Shown: one piece after another, positions 34,821 to 43,786 of the stretch
Layout: each line of letters starts with the position of its first letter
How positions within the stretch are numbered: position 1 is the first letter of the stretch
Assembly: GCF_039523615.1 (NCBI RefSeq)
Contig: NZ_BAAAFQ010000007.1
Span: 186,001 to 250,000, forward strand
Reading direction: 5' to 3'
Length of the DNA: 64,000 nucleotides
From: Psychrosphaera haliotis
Lineage (GTDB): Bacteria; Pseudomonadota; Gammaproteobacteria; Enterobacterales; Alteromonadaceae
Program-made: the position numbers and the translations under genes
The notes under the pieces: generated by a model
Database searches by the model: none
Told to the model about the DNA's origin: nothing
What the model saw: only the letters and a program-made list of their open reading frames with translations

Positions 34821-36349
34821 CAAATACACAAATTACAAACGGCTTTTATATTCCTCCTTCACGTCAACGATTTTTAAATACGGTTCAAGAACTGCTCTCT
34901 CGAACTGGTATAGTGGCAATGGAAGGCACTGTAGGCATAGGGAAAACCTCTATGCTTGAAGAGTTGTTAACGTCCGCATTGCCAAACGCCAATAAATGTT
35001 ACTTAACTGCCGTTAGTTCAATCAATGATATACAAGTTCGTAGCCGTATCATTGAGCAACTTTTTGGTAATGTATTATTTGATCCTGAAAAGCCAATGTT
35101 AAATGCGTTTCTTGAGTTTGGTGGAAATACTGAACTTATGATCGCAATAGACAATGGGCATCACTTGTCAGGGCAAATCATAGGTGAAATTTTACAGGTC
35201 GTTGCTGAATTTAAAAAACAATCCCGCGTTATTTCTGTTTTGTTTACCTTTGACAAACAAATAACCAATACGATAGGAAGCATAACGTCGGCTTTAATTA
35301 GTGTTATGCCCATCCCAAAATTCTCAGAAAAAGAAAGCTATATTCTCATTAAACAATCATTTGATGATGTTCCTAGCCCTGATACTGCAAAAGTAAAACG
35401 CTGGATTGAAAACGCTCAAGGGAATCCTATTCAGTTATTGGCATTTGATACACAAGACGCCCTAAAATTAGCTAAACCCGTTACGATGAATATTAAACTT
35501 TGGGTTTCGAATCTTGTTGTTGTTAGTTTGTTATTGGCCCTCGGCGTGTATATGTATCGGTTATACTTCACCGAAGAACAGTCGTTGCCTAAAACCATTA
35601 AAGAAAAAACAATTAAGCCAACGGTTGAGCCGATGGTGTCTGATTGGTCGAGTGCTAAAGTTAAAGAGCATGTTGTTAAAGTTAAACAAACTCAAATGCC
35701 TGAAGATAATGCTGCATCAAGTAGTGATATTTTAGAGGCGCTCAATAACGCCATGAAACCTCAAAAAGAAGTTGAAGCTGTAACCGCTAATATTGAACCT
35801 ACAAAAGCTAATATTGAACCTGCAGCAGGAACTCTTGAGTCAGTACCAAATGTGAACAAGCAAAGTTTACCGGTCGAAATAGCTAAAGAAGCCATTTCTG
35901 AACCTGTCGTAAATCTTCCAGAGAGCTCCTCGAGTGAGAAAGAAATCAGTCTTGCTCCTTCAGAAGCAGAGTTTGGTTCAGAGTTAGATGCAGAGTTAGA
36001 ATCAAACTTGCCTTCAAGTATCGCCCCTTTAACCGTTGCCGGTTATCGTGTTAACAACCAACAAATGTTAAGTTTGCCGAGTAATAAATTTGTTTTACAA
36101 CTAACGGCAGTAAGTCAAGAATCCACACTTGAAACTTATTTAATAGAAAAAAGGTTAGATGCGAAGTTAACTCGAATTTACAAAATAAGCCGTAATAATT
36201 CAGATTGGCTAGTCGTAACCTATGGATTATTTGATACCATAGCGTCTGCACGCGAAACAGCAAAAAACATTGACCAAAATGCTTGGGCTAAATCCACAGA
36301 GGCTATTCAGCAGCAAATAAAGTCATACAATGAATCACTAAGCCAATAG
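34817..36349 (+). CDS. damX: DamX-like SPOR-domain cell-division protein
   Basis: This 510-aa protein has an N-terminal AAA-type ATPase region (Walker A GTVGIGKTSMLEEL), a membrane segment at about residues 226-246, a long low-complexity periplasmic linker rich in Glu, Pro and Ser, and a C-terminal SPOR domain (FVLQLTAVSQESTLETYL onward) that binds denuded glycan at the septum. The order aroKB-damX-dam is conserved. Within the linker the phrase ANIEPTK/ANIEPAA is a short tandem repeat. Confidence 0.88.
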   Translation: MTNTQITNGFYIPPSRQRFLNTVQELLSRTGIVAMEGTVGIGKTSMLEELLTSALPNANKCYLTAVSSINDIQVRSRIIEQLFGNVLFDPEKPMLNAFLEFGGNTELMIAIDNGHHLSGQIIGEILQVVAEFKKQSRVISVLFTFDKQITNTIGSITSALISVMPIPKFSEKESYILIKQSFDDVPSPDTAKVKRWIENAQGNPIQLLAFDTQDALKLAKPVTMNIKLWVSNLVVVSLLLALGVYMYRLYFTEEQSLPKTIKEKTIKPTVEPMVSDWSSAKVKEHVVKVKQTQMPEDNAASSSDILEALNNAMKPQKEVEAVTANIEPTKANIEPAAGTLESVPNVNKQSLPVEIAKEAISEPVVNLPESSSSEKEISLAPSEAEFGSELDAELESNLPSSIAPLTVAGYRVNNQQMLSLPSNKFVLQLTAVSQESTLETYLIEKRLDAKLTRIYKISRNNSDWLVVTYGLFDTIASARETAKNIDQNAWAKSTEAIQQQIKSYNESLSQ

Positions 36350-36357
36350 AGTTACCA

Positions 36358-37191
36358 ATGAAAAAGAAAACTAGAGCCTTTTTAAAATGGGCTGGCGGAA
36401 AATATGGCTTAGTAGAACAAATTAACGGTCGATTGCCGGAAGGTAAAAAGTTAGTAGAACCCTTTGTTGGTGCAGGCTCCGTATTTTTAAATTCCAATTT
36501 TGATAATTATTTATTAAATGATGTGAATCCCGATTTAATCACTCTTTATAAATATGTTAAAGCACGCCCCGTTACCTTTGTTAAAGACGCTAGAAAACTC
36601 TTTTCACAAAAGAATAATGACAAGGTTGCCTACTATGGTCTTAGGGCCGAATTCAACCAAACAGACGACCCGTACTATCGTTCATTGTTATTCTTGTATT
36701 TAAATCGCCACGGTTTTAATGGCCTCTGCAGATACAATCTAAAAGGGGGGTTCAATGTTCCTTTTGGTGACTATGGAAAGCCTTATTTCCCAGAAGACGA
36801 AATCTTCGCTTTCTCTGAAAAAGCCAAAAAAGCAAAATTTGTTTGTGAAGATTATAAGAAAACATTTTCTAGGGCTCGAAAAGGCGCTGTCATATATTGT
36901 GATCCACCTTACGCTCCGCTATCTAGCACGGCCAACTTTACGAGTTATGCGACGGGTGGTTTTGACGCAAATGAGCAAGCAAAGCTAGCCAAAGTTGCTG
37001 AACGAGCTGCGTTTAAAAGGAACATACCTGTTTTAATCAGTAATCATGATACTGAGTTAACTAGAAAACTCTATGATCAGAGTGAGCAAAGCTTTGTTAA
37101 GGTTTCTAGAACAATCAGTCAGAACGGAGCTGGCCGTCAAAAGGTGGGTGAGATTTTTGCGTATTACGCTAATAAACCGAATGATAAATAG
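36358..37191 (+). CDS. dam: DNA adenine methyltransferase Dam
   Basis: Methylates adenine N6 in GATC. The 277-aa protein matches Dam: FLKWAGGKYGLVEQI (AdoMet-binding), VEPFVGAGSVFLN, LYLNRHGFNGLCRYN, the catalytic CDPPYAPLS (DPPY) and VLISNHDTELT. It follows damX by 8 nt. GATC methylation implies mismatch-repair and replication control as in Enterobacteria. Confidence 0.97.
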   Translation: MKKKTRAFLKWAGGKYGLVEQINGRLPEGKKLVEPFVGAGSVFLNSNFDNYLLNDVNPDLITLYKYVKARPVTFVKDARKLFSQKNNDKVAYYGLRAEFNQTDDPYYRSLLFLYLNRHGFNGLCRYNLKGGFNVPFGDYGKPYFPEDEIFAFSEKAKKAKFVCEDYKKTFSRARKGAVIYCDPPYAPLSSTANFTSYATGGFDANEQAKLAKVAERAAFKRNIPVLISNHDTELTRKLYDQSEQSFVKVSRTISQNGAGRQKVGEIFAYYANKPNDK

Positions 37192-37214
37192 TTATTTTTC
37201 TAGAAGGTAACTAG

Positions 37215-37394
37215 CTACCAAAGAACGATATTAACAATAGTAACAAGTAATAAAACTAAGCCGATGGCTAGAATCACTCCAGCAAGGATAAAGGGGAATG
37301 GTGTTTCAGATTCGAAATCTTTTTCATGCGATTCGGATTTTTGTACTCCAAAAAAAGCAGCAGCTGCACTTTTAAACGCCTGAATTAAAGTCAA
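37215..37394 (-). CDS. DUF2970-family small membrane protein
   Basis: A 59-residue frame read from a TTG start with AAGG about 8 nt upstream. The product has an N-terminal amphipathic part AFKSAAAAFFGVQKS, a charged EKDFE patch, then PFPFILAGVILAIGL and a hydrophobic end at about residues 36-57. FFGVQ, the acidic DF patch and PFILAG are the hallmarks of DUF2970, whose function is unknown. It lies 5 nt downstream of another small gene on the same strand, convergent with dam. Confidence 0.72.
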   Translation of the reverse strand: MTLIQAFKSAAAAFFGVQKSESHEKDFESETPFPFILAGVILAIGLVLLLVTIVNIVLW

Positions 37395-37399
37395 ATTAT

Positions 37400-37678
37400 T
37401 TACCTTATGCTTTTACCCGGTGTATGGTCTGAAAATTCTGGATACTTAGGTGTTTCATCAGCATACATGAGTTCAATTAAATCAAAAAAATGAAATTGAG
37501 TAGTTTTGTTATCCGTTAACCAGCCCCACCACGTTACTTTCTTCACTTCCGATAACTGACAATCTTTATCGTCAGTACCTTCATGCAGGCAAGGCAAAGC
37601 ATCAGCATTAACTGAAAGTCCTACACCAGCTAAGAACAGGGTAGCAATAACAAATTGTAAAGGCTTGAATCTAATCAT
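37400..37678 (-). CDS. Small secreted protein of unknown function
   Basis: From the ATG at 37678, preceded by AGGGA, the product is 92 aa. A signal peptide is evident (basic MIRFKPLQ, hydrophobic core to about residue 20, likely cleavage after SVNA). The mature part has two Cys in PCLHEGTDDKDC, the aromatic cluster VTWWGWLTD and FHFFDLIELMY. I do not recognise a family. It is divergent from oxyR and likely co-transcribed with the DUF2970 gene. Confidence 0.65.
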   Translation of the reverse strand: MIRFKPLQFVIATLFLAGVGLSVNADALPCLHEGTDDKDCQLSEVKKVTWWGWLTDNKTTQFHFFDLIELMYADETPKYPEFSDHTPGKSIR

Positions 37679-37840
37679 TAGATGTTCCCTAAACAAGTCT
37701 CTAGTATGTAGCATAAGTTTATTTTCATACTTTACACAATTAATGCGTTAAACCACCAAGTTTTTGAGTCAAAATTGAAAAAAACTGGTTATTAATTTGT
37801 GATAGTATCAGCGATTACTTTTTTAGAACCATATATAACT

Positions 37841-38710
37841 ATGAAATTGCCTAAACTGCAACAATTAAAATACTTAGTTGCACTTCATGACACGGGACAT
37901 TTTGGTCATGCAGCAAAAAAGTGTTTTGTTTCTCAATCAACATTATCAAGTGCCATTCAGGCGTTGGAAGAGCAGCTCGATTCTCAGTTAGTAGAACGAG
38001 ATCACAAAACCTTTGTGTTTACCGCATTAGGTCAAGATGTAGTTGTGAAAGCCAGAAATATTCTAGAGTTGAGTGCCGACTTGGTGGCATCATCATCGTC
38101 AAACGGTGATGAGTTTTTAGGTGAATTGCATGTTGGTATTATTCCAACGATAGCGCCATTTTTGCTTTCTGAGTTAATTCGTCACTGCAGCGCTCAATAT
38201 CCGCACTTAAAGTTATATTTACGCGAAGACACGTCAGAAAACAGTTTGTCTTTGTTAAGAAGCGGACAACTGGATATGGTTCTTTTGGCTACACCTTATG
38301 ACACAAGTGAATTTGTAGAGCTTAGTTTAGCAAGGGACCCATTTTATAGAGTTTCACACCCTCAGAATTCTGAAGGTAAAATCTACTTACTAGAAAGTGA
38401 ACACTGCCTCTCTGATCACGCAATATCAGGCTGTCATCTTACTGATAACTCGCATATTCAACCCTTTCAAGCAAGTAGCCTAAACTCTTTACTAGCCATG
38501 GTAGAGGGTCACAAAGGTGAAACTTACTTACCTAAATTAGCCATTAACTCTGGGGTTTTAAATGGTTCGGAGCTTTTAGCTGAGCCGCTAACATTTGAAG
38601 ATGCGGCTCGAAATATTAGTCTGGTTTGGCGTAAAACCAGTCAAAGACGTGAGTTTTACGTAGCTGTTGGAAACTTGTTTGAGTCGGTATTAAAGACAAA
38701 ACTACAATAA
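37841..38710 (+). CDS. oxyR: Hydrogen-peroxide sensor OxyR
   Basis: A LysR-type regulator of 289 aa from the chosen ATG. The helix-turn-helix reads FGHAAKKCFVSQSTLSSAI. In the sensory domain LLESEHCLSDHAISGC keeps two cysteines (Cys189, Cys198) with the nine-residue separation of E. coli Cys199/Cys208, which form the redox disulfide. This makes OxyR much more likely than a generic LysR. An in-frame upstream start at 37799 lacks homology. A ComEA-like gene lies downstream. Confidence 0.9.
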   Translation: MKLPKLQQLKYLVALHDTGHFGHAAKKCFVSQSTLSSAIQALEEQLDSQLVERDHKTFVFTALGQDVVVKARNILELSADLVASSSSNGDEFLGELHVGIIPTIAPFLLSELIRHCSAQYPHLKLYLREDTSENSLSLLRSGQLDMVLLATPYDTSEFVELSLARDPFYRVSHPQNSEGKIYLLESEHCLSDHAISGCHLTDNSHIQPFQASSLNSLLAMVEGHKGETYLPKLAINSGVLNGSELLAEPLTFEDAARNISLVWRKTSQRREFYVAVGNLFESVLKTKLQ

Positions 38711-38804
38711 ACTAGACCTAAAACTGCACTGACCTACACTCGAAAAATAGCCTTTTTTAAATGACTCTTACTACAGGGAAATAAGTCCCTTATAAGGAGA
38801 TATT

Positions 38805-39140
38805 ATGAATAAATTAAATAAGGTTGTTGTCGCATTTTTGCTATCTAATGTTAGTTTTTTTGTTACCGCATCAAATCAAAATACAAGTGAAGTAGGTGCT
38901 GTGCCTTACACTGAGTCTGATACCTCAATGAAAAGCTCAGCACAAAATACCAAGCTAGATGTTAATGCCGCGACAGCGGAACAGCTAGTCTCAATTAAAG
39001 GTATTGGTCCATCTAAAGCTGCCGCGATTATTAAATACAGAAATGAGATTGGCGGCTTCACCTCTATCGAGGAGTTAGTAGAGGTTAAGGGAATTGGCCA
39101 AAAAGCTTTGGCCAATTTGAAACTATTTCTGAAAGTTTAA
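38805..39140 (+). CDS. ComEA-like helix-hairpin-helix protein
   Basis: This 111-aa exported protein has an N-terminal signal (about residues 1-23), a Ser/Thr-rich linker and a C-terminal double helix-hairpin-helix domain: LDVNAATAEQLVSIKGIG and GFTSIEELVEVKGIGQKAL. ComEA proteins bind incoming DNA in the periplasm during transformation. A very strong AAGGAGATATT ribosome-binding site precedes the ATG. With pilMNOPQ in the same window, natural competence is plausible but unproven. Confidence 0.88.
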   Translation: MNKLNKVVVAFLLSNVSFFVTASNQNTSEVGAVPYTESDTSMKSSAQNTKLDVNAATAEQLVSIKGIGPSKAAAIIKYRNEIGGFTSIEELVEVKGIGQKALANLKLFLKV

Positions 39141-39148
39141 TTAGGTCG

Positions 39149-40381
39149 TTAAAACTCAGAGTCATTTTGAAGTACTGAAATTTGCTCATCAGCCCAATTG
39201 ACGGCACTTGCGTAAATTTCAGGTACTTTGGCATCCGTTAGATTTAGAGCTTTTTCAGCTTCATATTCAGAATCCCAGTCACCGCGTTCATAAGCCTTTG
39301 CTAATTTTAGAAATTCAGCTAACTTTCCTTCACCTTCAATTAATGCCACTTTGATCTCGTTAGCCAATGGTAATTGTTCCATCACTTTCTCAATCGTTTC
39401 ATCTAAAATGGCATCTATCAAAGACATCATTCCAGTTAAAAATGCTTTGCCGATATCTTGGCTTTTTTCCGCTAGTGCTAGTTGTTCGCAAAAACGAGCT
39501 CTAACCATCGACATTTTTAATAATTCACCAGGCTTTGAGCTATTCGCTTGAGTAGAAAAAAGAAGTGATATGAACTTCTTCAGTTCTAAATGACCTAGGG
39601 CAATAATAGCTTGCTTGATTGTTGATATCTCAGATACGCGAGAAAAAGCAGCTGAATTCGCATACCTCAATAACTTGTACGAGAGGTTGATATCCCGTTC
39701 AAACACCTGAGTTATTTTAGGGATATTCACATCTTCATTTGATGTTTCATACAATAATTCGGCGAGTGTCATTTGCGCAGGCGATAGATTTTTAGTTTTT
39801 ACCATTTCAGGCTTAGAAAAGAAAAAACCTTGGAAGTATGTAAAACCGACAGATTTACACCATTCAAATTCTTCAAGCGTTTCAACTTTTTCAGCTAAAA
39901 GAGTGATCTCAGGGTATGCCTTTAAATCAGCTAGTACAGAAGTTACTTCGTCCTGAGACATACTTCTGAGGTCAATTTTTATCATGCTTATATAAGGATA
40001 AAAATGTTTCCATACAGGCTTATGCTCATAGTCATCTAACGCGATGGTATAACCTTGTTCATGTAACTTTTGGACTTCAGATAGTAAACGCTTACCTGGC
40101 TGAATAGTTTCTAATAACTCAACCACTAATGTGTCTGGCGACATCATACTCGGATATTTTTTAGCGATTGTCTCTAAAGTGAAGTTGATAAATGCGGGTT
40201 TGCCGTCTGTAAGGTCTTCAAGGCCGAAGTTTATTTGGGCTCCTTCGATAATTCGAGACGTTGCCATATCGCCATCGACGTCAGGAAAAACATTATCTAC
40301 GCCATCCCTAAATAAAAGTTCATATGCGTAAAGGTTTTTGTCTGCGTCAAGGATAGGTTGACGAGCCGCGTAAAAGTACAT
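39149..40381 (-). CDS. EAL-HDOD signalling protein
   Basis: This 410-aa protein combines an N-terminal EAL domain (about 1-200) and a C-terminal HDOD domain (about 205-395), the YuxH/CdgJ-like architecture. EAL signature positions are partly kept: YELLFR in place of EALLR, INFT, VELLET, ALDDYE, IKIDLR, AEKVE and YFQGFFFSKP. The DDY(E/H) loop departs from the DDFG(T/A)G of active phosphodiesterases, so c-di-GMP hydrolysis is doubtful. Proteins of this type affect motility or pili in other bacteria. It is convergent with the comEA-like gene with 8 nt between the stops. Confidence 0.88.
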   Translation of the reverse strand: MYFYAARQPILDADKNLYAYELLFRDGVDNVFPDVDGDMATSRIIEGAQINFGLEDLTDGKPAFINFTLETIAKKYPSMMSPDTLVVELLETIQPGKRLLSEVQKLHEQGYTIALDDYEHKPVWKHFYPYISMIKIDLRSMSQDEVTSVLADLKAYPEITLLAEKVETLEEFEWCKSVGFTYFQGFFFSKPEMVKTKNLSPAQMTLAELLYETSNEDVNIPKITQVFERDINLSYKLLRYANSAAFSRVSEISTIKQAIIALGHLELKKFISLLFSTQANSSKPGELLKMSMVRARFCEQLALAEKSQDIGKAFLTGMMSLIDAILDETIEKVMEQLPLANEIKVALIEGEGKLAEFLKLAKAYERGDWDSEYEAEKALNLTDAKVPEIYASAVNWADEQISVLQNDSEF

Positions 40382-40723
40382 TAAAAATTCACCGCGCTAA
40401 GGGTTAGAGAGATTATGAATAATGTAGTGATTTTAGACTCAAATGCTGAAAAACTCATCTTATTTTTGAATAAATTCAGTTCGATACAAAATTTATGCAT
40501 CAAAACCAGTTAAATATAAACGCTAAATTAAATTTATTTTAAGTAACTTTTTGATTACATACTATAATTACTGAAACTTAGTGGTTATCAGTAAAGTTTT
40601 TCTTAATCTGACCGATAACTTCAAAGCTAGTTACTTGATTAGACTTAAATAATATTTCTAATGAATTATAGCTTTCCTAAATTTTTAAACTTTAATCTCA
40701 CTAAAAACCGAAGGTTTACACTA
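40382..40723. other. 342-bp AT-rich divergent intergenic region
   Basis: This gap separates the divergent EAL-HDOD and chemoreceptor genes. I see no conserved reading frame. A TATAAT hexamer at 40563-40568 could be a -10 box for the chemoreceptor gene, but the -35 position (TTAAGT/TAAGTA) is poor. No clear inverted repeat or terminator is present. Confidence 0.5.
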
Positions 40724-41620
40724 ATGTTGAATTTTTTGAAGCCAGCTATTCCTGCTGGGCATACAACAATAAGCATAAGAGAGTTGAATGAACTTAAAGA
40801 AAAAGCTCAAGCTTTTGATAGTTCGTCAAATGCAAATTCTCTAGAAATTGCACATCAAATTCACGATACCGCTAAGAGTGTAAATCAGGTTGCCGAAGAT
40901 AAGCTGCACTCTGTTGATGCCGGCGTTCAAGAAATTACGGCGTTTTTAGATCAGAGCAGTGAAATAGAAGTAAACTCTTCAAGCTCGCAAGAAAGTGCTA
41001 ATGAAACGTTTCAAATGAGTCAAGAGTCTATAGAGCAGCTTGCAAGCCTAGTAAATACAATTAAGAGTTCAGCGACTTTTATTTCTGAATTCACTCAACT
41101 TTTATCTTCGTTAGATGAGAATAGTAAAAACATCGACCATTTAGTTGAATCGATTAAAGGAATAGCAGAACAAACAAATTTACTCGCGCTAAATGCAGCA
41201 ATTGAAGCAGCGAGAGCGGGCGAACATGGTCGTGGCTTTGCGGTAGTTGCCGATGAAGTGCGTTCACTGGCGAATACCGCCAATAGTTCTGCGGATCAGA
41301 TTCAAACTGAAATGAAGAAGATCATGGATATCTCGTCTTCTATTATCACCAAGCAGTCAGAAGTAGAACAGTTAATGGACACCTCTGTTGGTATCGCGGA
41401 TGAGACTACCGTTAGGTTAAGTGCGTTAGCAGAGCTAGCTGAAACCAGTAAATCTTCTGTAGAACAAACTATTACTATGGTTCAGCATCAGCTAACTTCA
41501 TCACAAGATATAATGAGTCATCTTGCGCAGATACGAGAAGAAACTGAAAATACCATCAACGGTTCAGCAAAGAATTTGGCGTTAAGCGCTCAATTAATTG
41601 AATCATTGCAGCAAAAGTAA
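40724..41620 (+). CDS. Soluble methyl-accepting chemotaxis protein
   Basis: This 298-aa protein is mostly the coiled-coil cytoplasmic signalling domain. The hairpin tip is IAEQTNLLALNAAIEAARAG followed by HGRGFAVVADEVRSLA, the CheA/CheW-contact sequence. There is no membrane segment or recognisable HAMP or PAS domain, so it is probably cytosolic; the input at the N-terminal 60 residues is unknown. I chose the ATG at 40724, preceded by GAAGG at 9 nt; the upstream ATG at 40661 has no ribosome-binding site. No other chemotaxis gene is nearby. Confidence 0.88.
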   Translation: MLNFLKPAIPAGHTTISIRELNELKEKAQAFDSSSNANSLEIAHQIHDTAKSVNQVAEDKLHSVDAGVQEITAFLDQSSEIEVNSSSSQESANETFQMSQESIEQLASLVNTIKSSATFISEFTQLLSSLDENSKNIDHLVESIKGIAEQTNLLALNAAIEAARAGEHGRGFAVVADEVRSLANTANSSADQIQTEMKKIMDISSSIITKQSEVEQLMDTSVGIADETTVRLSALAELAETSKSSVEQTITMVQHQLTSSQDIMSHLAQIREETENTINGSAKNLALSAQLIESLQQK

Positions 41621-41640
41621 TTAGTCATTTTTAAACAGAG

Positions 41641-41666
41641 GCCGACATTAATTGTCGGCTTTTTTA
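41641..41666 (+). terminator. Terminator of the chemoreceptor gene
   Basis: A perfect 7-bp stem GCCGACA/TGTCGGC with a 5-nt loop is followed by seven T. The stop codon of the convergent DUF482 gene lies in the loop, so the terminator overlaps that coding region. Confidence 0.85.
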
Positions 41667-42892
41667 TAGGGTAATCGCTCATCGCAAGCTTGCATATAGT
41701 TTGAATTGTGAAGGGCTTCTTCAATGCAAAACTGTTCAACTGCGTTATGAAAAGGCTCAAGGGCTAATGTATGTAGGGAATTAGTTTCAATAGGCTTAAA
41801 TCCTCTCGCTATTTTGTGTTCGCCCTGAGTACCTGGATTAAAGCGTTTAAGTTTGTGCTCAATACAAAACTCAATTCCTTGATAATAACAAGCTTCAAAA
41901 TGTAGCTGTTCAAACTCACCAAGCGCTCCCCAATAGCGACCATATAGAGTTTCGTCATCAACAAAATACAGCGCGCTAGCAACAACTTTATCTTCATAAT
42001 TACAAAGTAATAGTCTTACTTTATTTGCCATGGTTGAGAAAATTTGCTTAAAAAATGTTTTGTTTAAGTAGCCTGCTCGGCCTCTTTTTAAGTAGGTGCT
42101 TTGGTAACTTAAATAAAAAGCTTCTAATTCATCATCGGTAATTTCATTACCTCGTTTCCAATAAAAACTGAAAAGCTGACTAACCTTATTACGCTCCTTT
42201 TTAATCATCTTCCTTTTTCTGGCCGTTAAAACAGACAAGAAGTCTTCAAAGTCTCGAAAATAACTTTCTGGCTTTGTGTCTAATGCAGTGGCTAATGAAT
42301 CCGTCGTAGCAATTGTTCTGTTGTTAAACCAATGAAATTGATTGCCAACTCGGCGAATAAAATTTTGGTTAGCTGCTGGTAACGTTTTATCAGCCTGATC
42401 TTCAAGGAAAAGTAAGTGACAACCAGAGTAACCTTTTTGGTTTGCATAATGATTGGCAACATCAAGTGCTGAGTCTATGCTTAAACTGCTATTTCCTATC
42501 CATTTTGAACAAGGAACTGGCGAGTATGGAATGGCGATCGTGTATTTAGGGTAATATTCTATTCCGTTACGGTGATAAGCATCGGCCCAAGCCCAATCAA
42601 AAACATATTCACCATAAGAGTTTGTTTTTTTGTAACCTAGCAATAAACCGCACTGTCCCTTATTTTCAAACAGCAAATACTCTGGCAGCCAACCCGTATG
42701 CTTGCCAATACTGCCGCTATCCTCAAGTGCAGATAAAAACTCAAATGAATTAAAAGGCGTCGCTACATTACGAAATACTTTACTTCGTTGAGCGTCCGTT
42801 AAATCATGTATAGAGTATAAAACTTGCCAATGTTCAGGCAGCAATGAAGTTGTATTCGTTCCGGTGTCAGACACATTTTTCCTTACAGGCAA
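41648..42892 (-). CDS. DUF482 / FemAB-like acyltransferase-fold protein
   Basis: This 414-aa protein matches the DUF482 group often labelled peptidogalycan biosynthesis or GNAT-like. Recognisable parts are PFNSFEFLSALEDSGSIG, GWLPEYLL, YGEYVFDWAWADAY, YPKYTIAIPYSPV, ARKRKMIKKERNKV, GRYWGAL, LHFEACYYQGIEFCIE and FNPGTQGEHKIARGF. The fold is related to FemAB aminoacyl transferases, but substrates are not established. No signal peptide is seen. It is divergent from the BPSS1780-type gene. Confidence 0.85.
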   Translation of the reverse strand: MPVRKNVSDTGTNTTSLLPEHWQVLYSIHDLTDAQRSKVFRNVATPFNSFEFLSALEDSGSIGKHTGWLPEYLLFENKGQCGLLLGYKKTNSYGEYVFDWAWADAYHRNGIEYYPKYTIAIPYSPVPCSKWIGNSSLSIDSALDVANHYANQKGYSGCHLLFLEDQADKTLPAANQNFIRRVGNQFHWFNNRTIATTDSLATALDTKPESYFRDFEDFLSVLTARKRKMIKKERNKVSQLFSFYWKRGNEITDDELEAFYLSYQSTYLKRGRAGYLNKTFFKQIFSTMANKVRLLLCNYEDKVVASALYFVDDETLYGRYWGALGEFEQLHFEACYYQGIEFCIEHKLKRFNPGTQGEHKIARGFKPIETNSLHTLALEPFHNAVEQFCIEEALHNSNYMQACDERLPYKKADN

Positions 42893-43018
42893 GTAATTCA
42901 GCTTTTAGGTGATGGATTTCACTATTTATTAAGGTATTATTATCTATTGGCTAAATATCAACAATTAATCGACTATTTTTAACGTAAATAGTAAAAACCA
43001 ATAAGTAGACTTTAAGAT

Positions 43019-43786
43019 ATGGAATTAGAAGTAACAAGAGCAAAGGTGTTTTCCGGTGTTACTTGGATAAAACAAGGTTGGAAAATTTTTACATTAAAAC
43101 CTTCTGTATTTATGGCCTTGAGTGCAATCGTTGTTGTTATATCTATATTGCCAGGGTTAATTCCGTTCGCTAACTTTATTGTATTGTTTTTAATGCCTTT
43201 TATTTCATTAGGTTATTACCAAACAATTACCAATGTAGAACATGGCGAAAAAGCTGAAGTTCCTGATGTATTTCAGTATTTAGGTAAAATTCCACAGTAT
43301 GGTGTGCTACTCAGAGTTGCAGCGGTTTCCTTGTTATTATCAATACCTGTCACTTACATAATGACTGATATGCAAGCTGTGATATTGCAAGAACAAATAC
43401 CGCCTTTTCATAATATTCTAACACTAGCTGTTTTAATGTTTTTAAATGCAATGCTAACGGTTTTTGCAGCACCTACTGCATGGGTTGCACCTAAAACACC
43501 ACTTAGTGTTATTTTAAAAAATAGTTTCAAAGCTTGTTGGATTAATGCAATGCCATTAACAGTTTACGGCTTACTCGTTTTTATTATCGCGACAATTAGC
43601 ATGCCGTTTATCCTTATAGGTTGGTTAATAGCATATTCACTAATTACCATTAGTTTTCTACAAGCCTTTTTAGACATTTATCAACCAGTCCATAAGGTAA
43701 ATGAACCATCTGAAGAAGCAACGGTGGAAGATATCACACAAGCAAACCTTGAATCTGATGATACGAATACTGATATAAAACAATAA
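43019..43786 (+). CDS. BPSS1780-family membrane protein
   Basis: This 255-aa integral membrane protein has about six hydrophobic segments between residues 25 and 220 and an acidic C-terminal tail. The opening WIKQGWKIFTLKPSVFM and the PFISLGYYQ and VPDVF stretches fit the BPSS1780 (COG5473) family of unknown function. The next gene, recX, starts immediately after its stop codon with no gap, which places an apparently unrelated membrane protein where recA is often found. Confidence 0.8.
   Translation: MELEVTRAKVFSGVTWIKQGWKIFTLKPSVFMALSAIVVVISILPGLIPFANFIVLFLMPFISLGYYQTITNVEHGEKAEVPDVFQYLGKIPQYGVLLRVAAVSLLLSIPVTYIMTDMQAVILQEQIPPFHNILTLAVLMFLNAMLTVFAAPTAWVAPKTPLSVILKNSFKACWINAMPLTVYGLLVFIIATISMPFILIGWLIAYSLITISFLQAFLDIYQPVHKVNEPSEEATVEDITQANLESDDTNTDIKQ

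Noticed and set aside
37193..37214. A terminator between dam and the DUF2970 gene
   Set aside because: The short GGTA/TACC and CTAG repeats give no stable stem and no T run after it.
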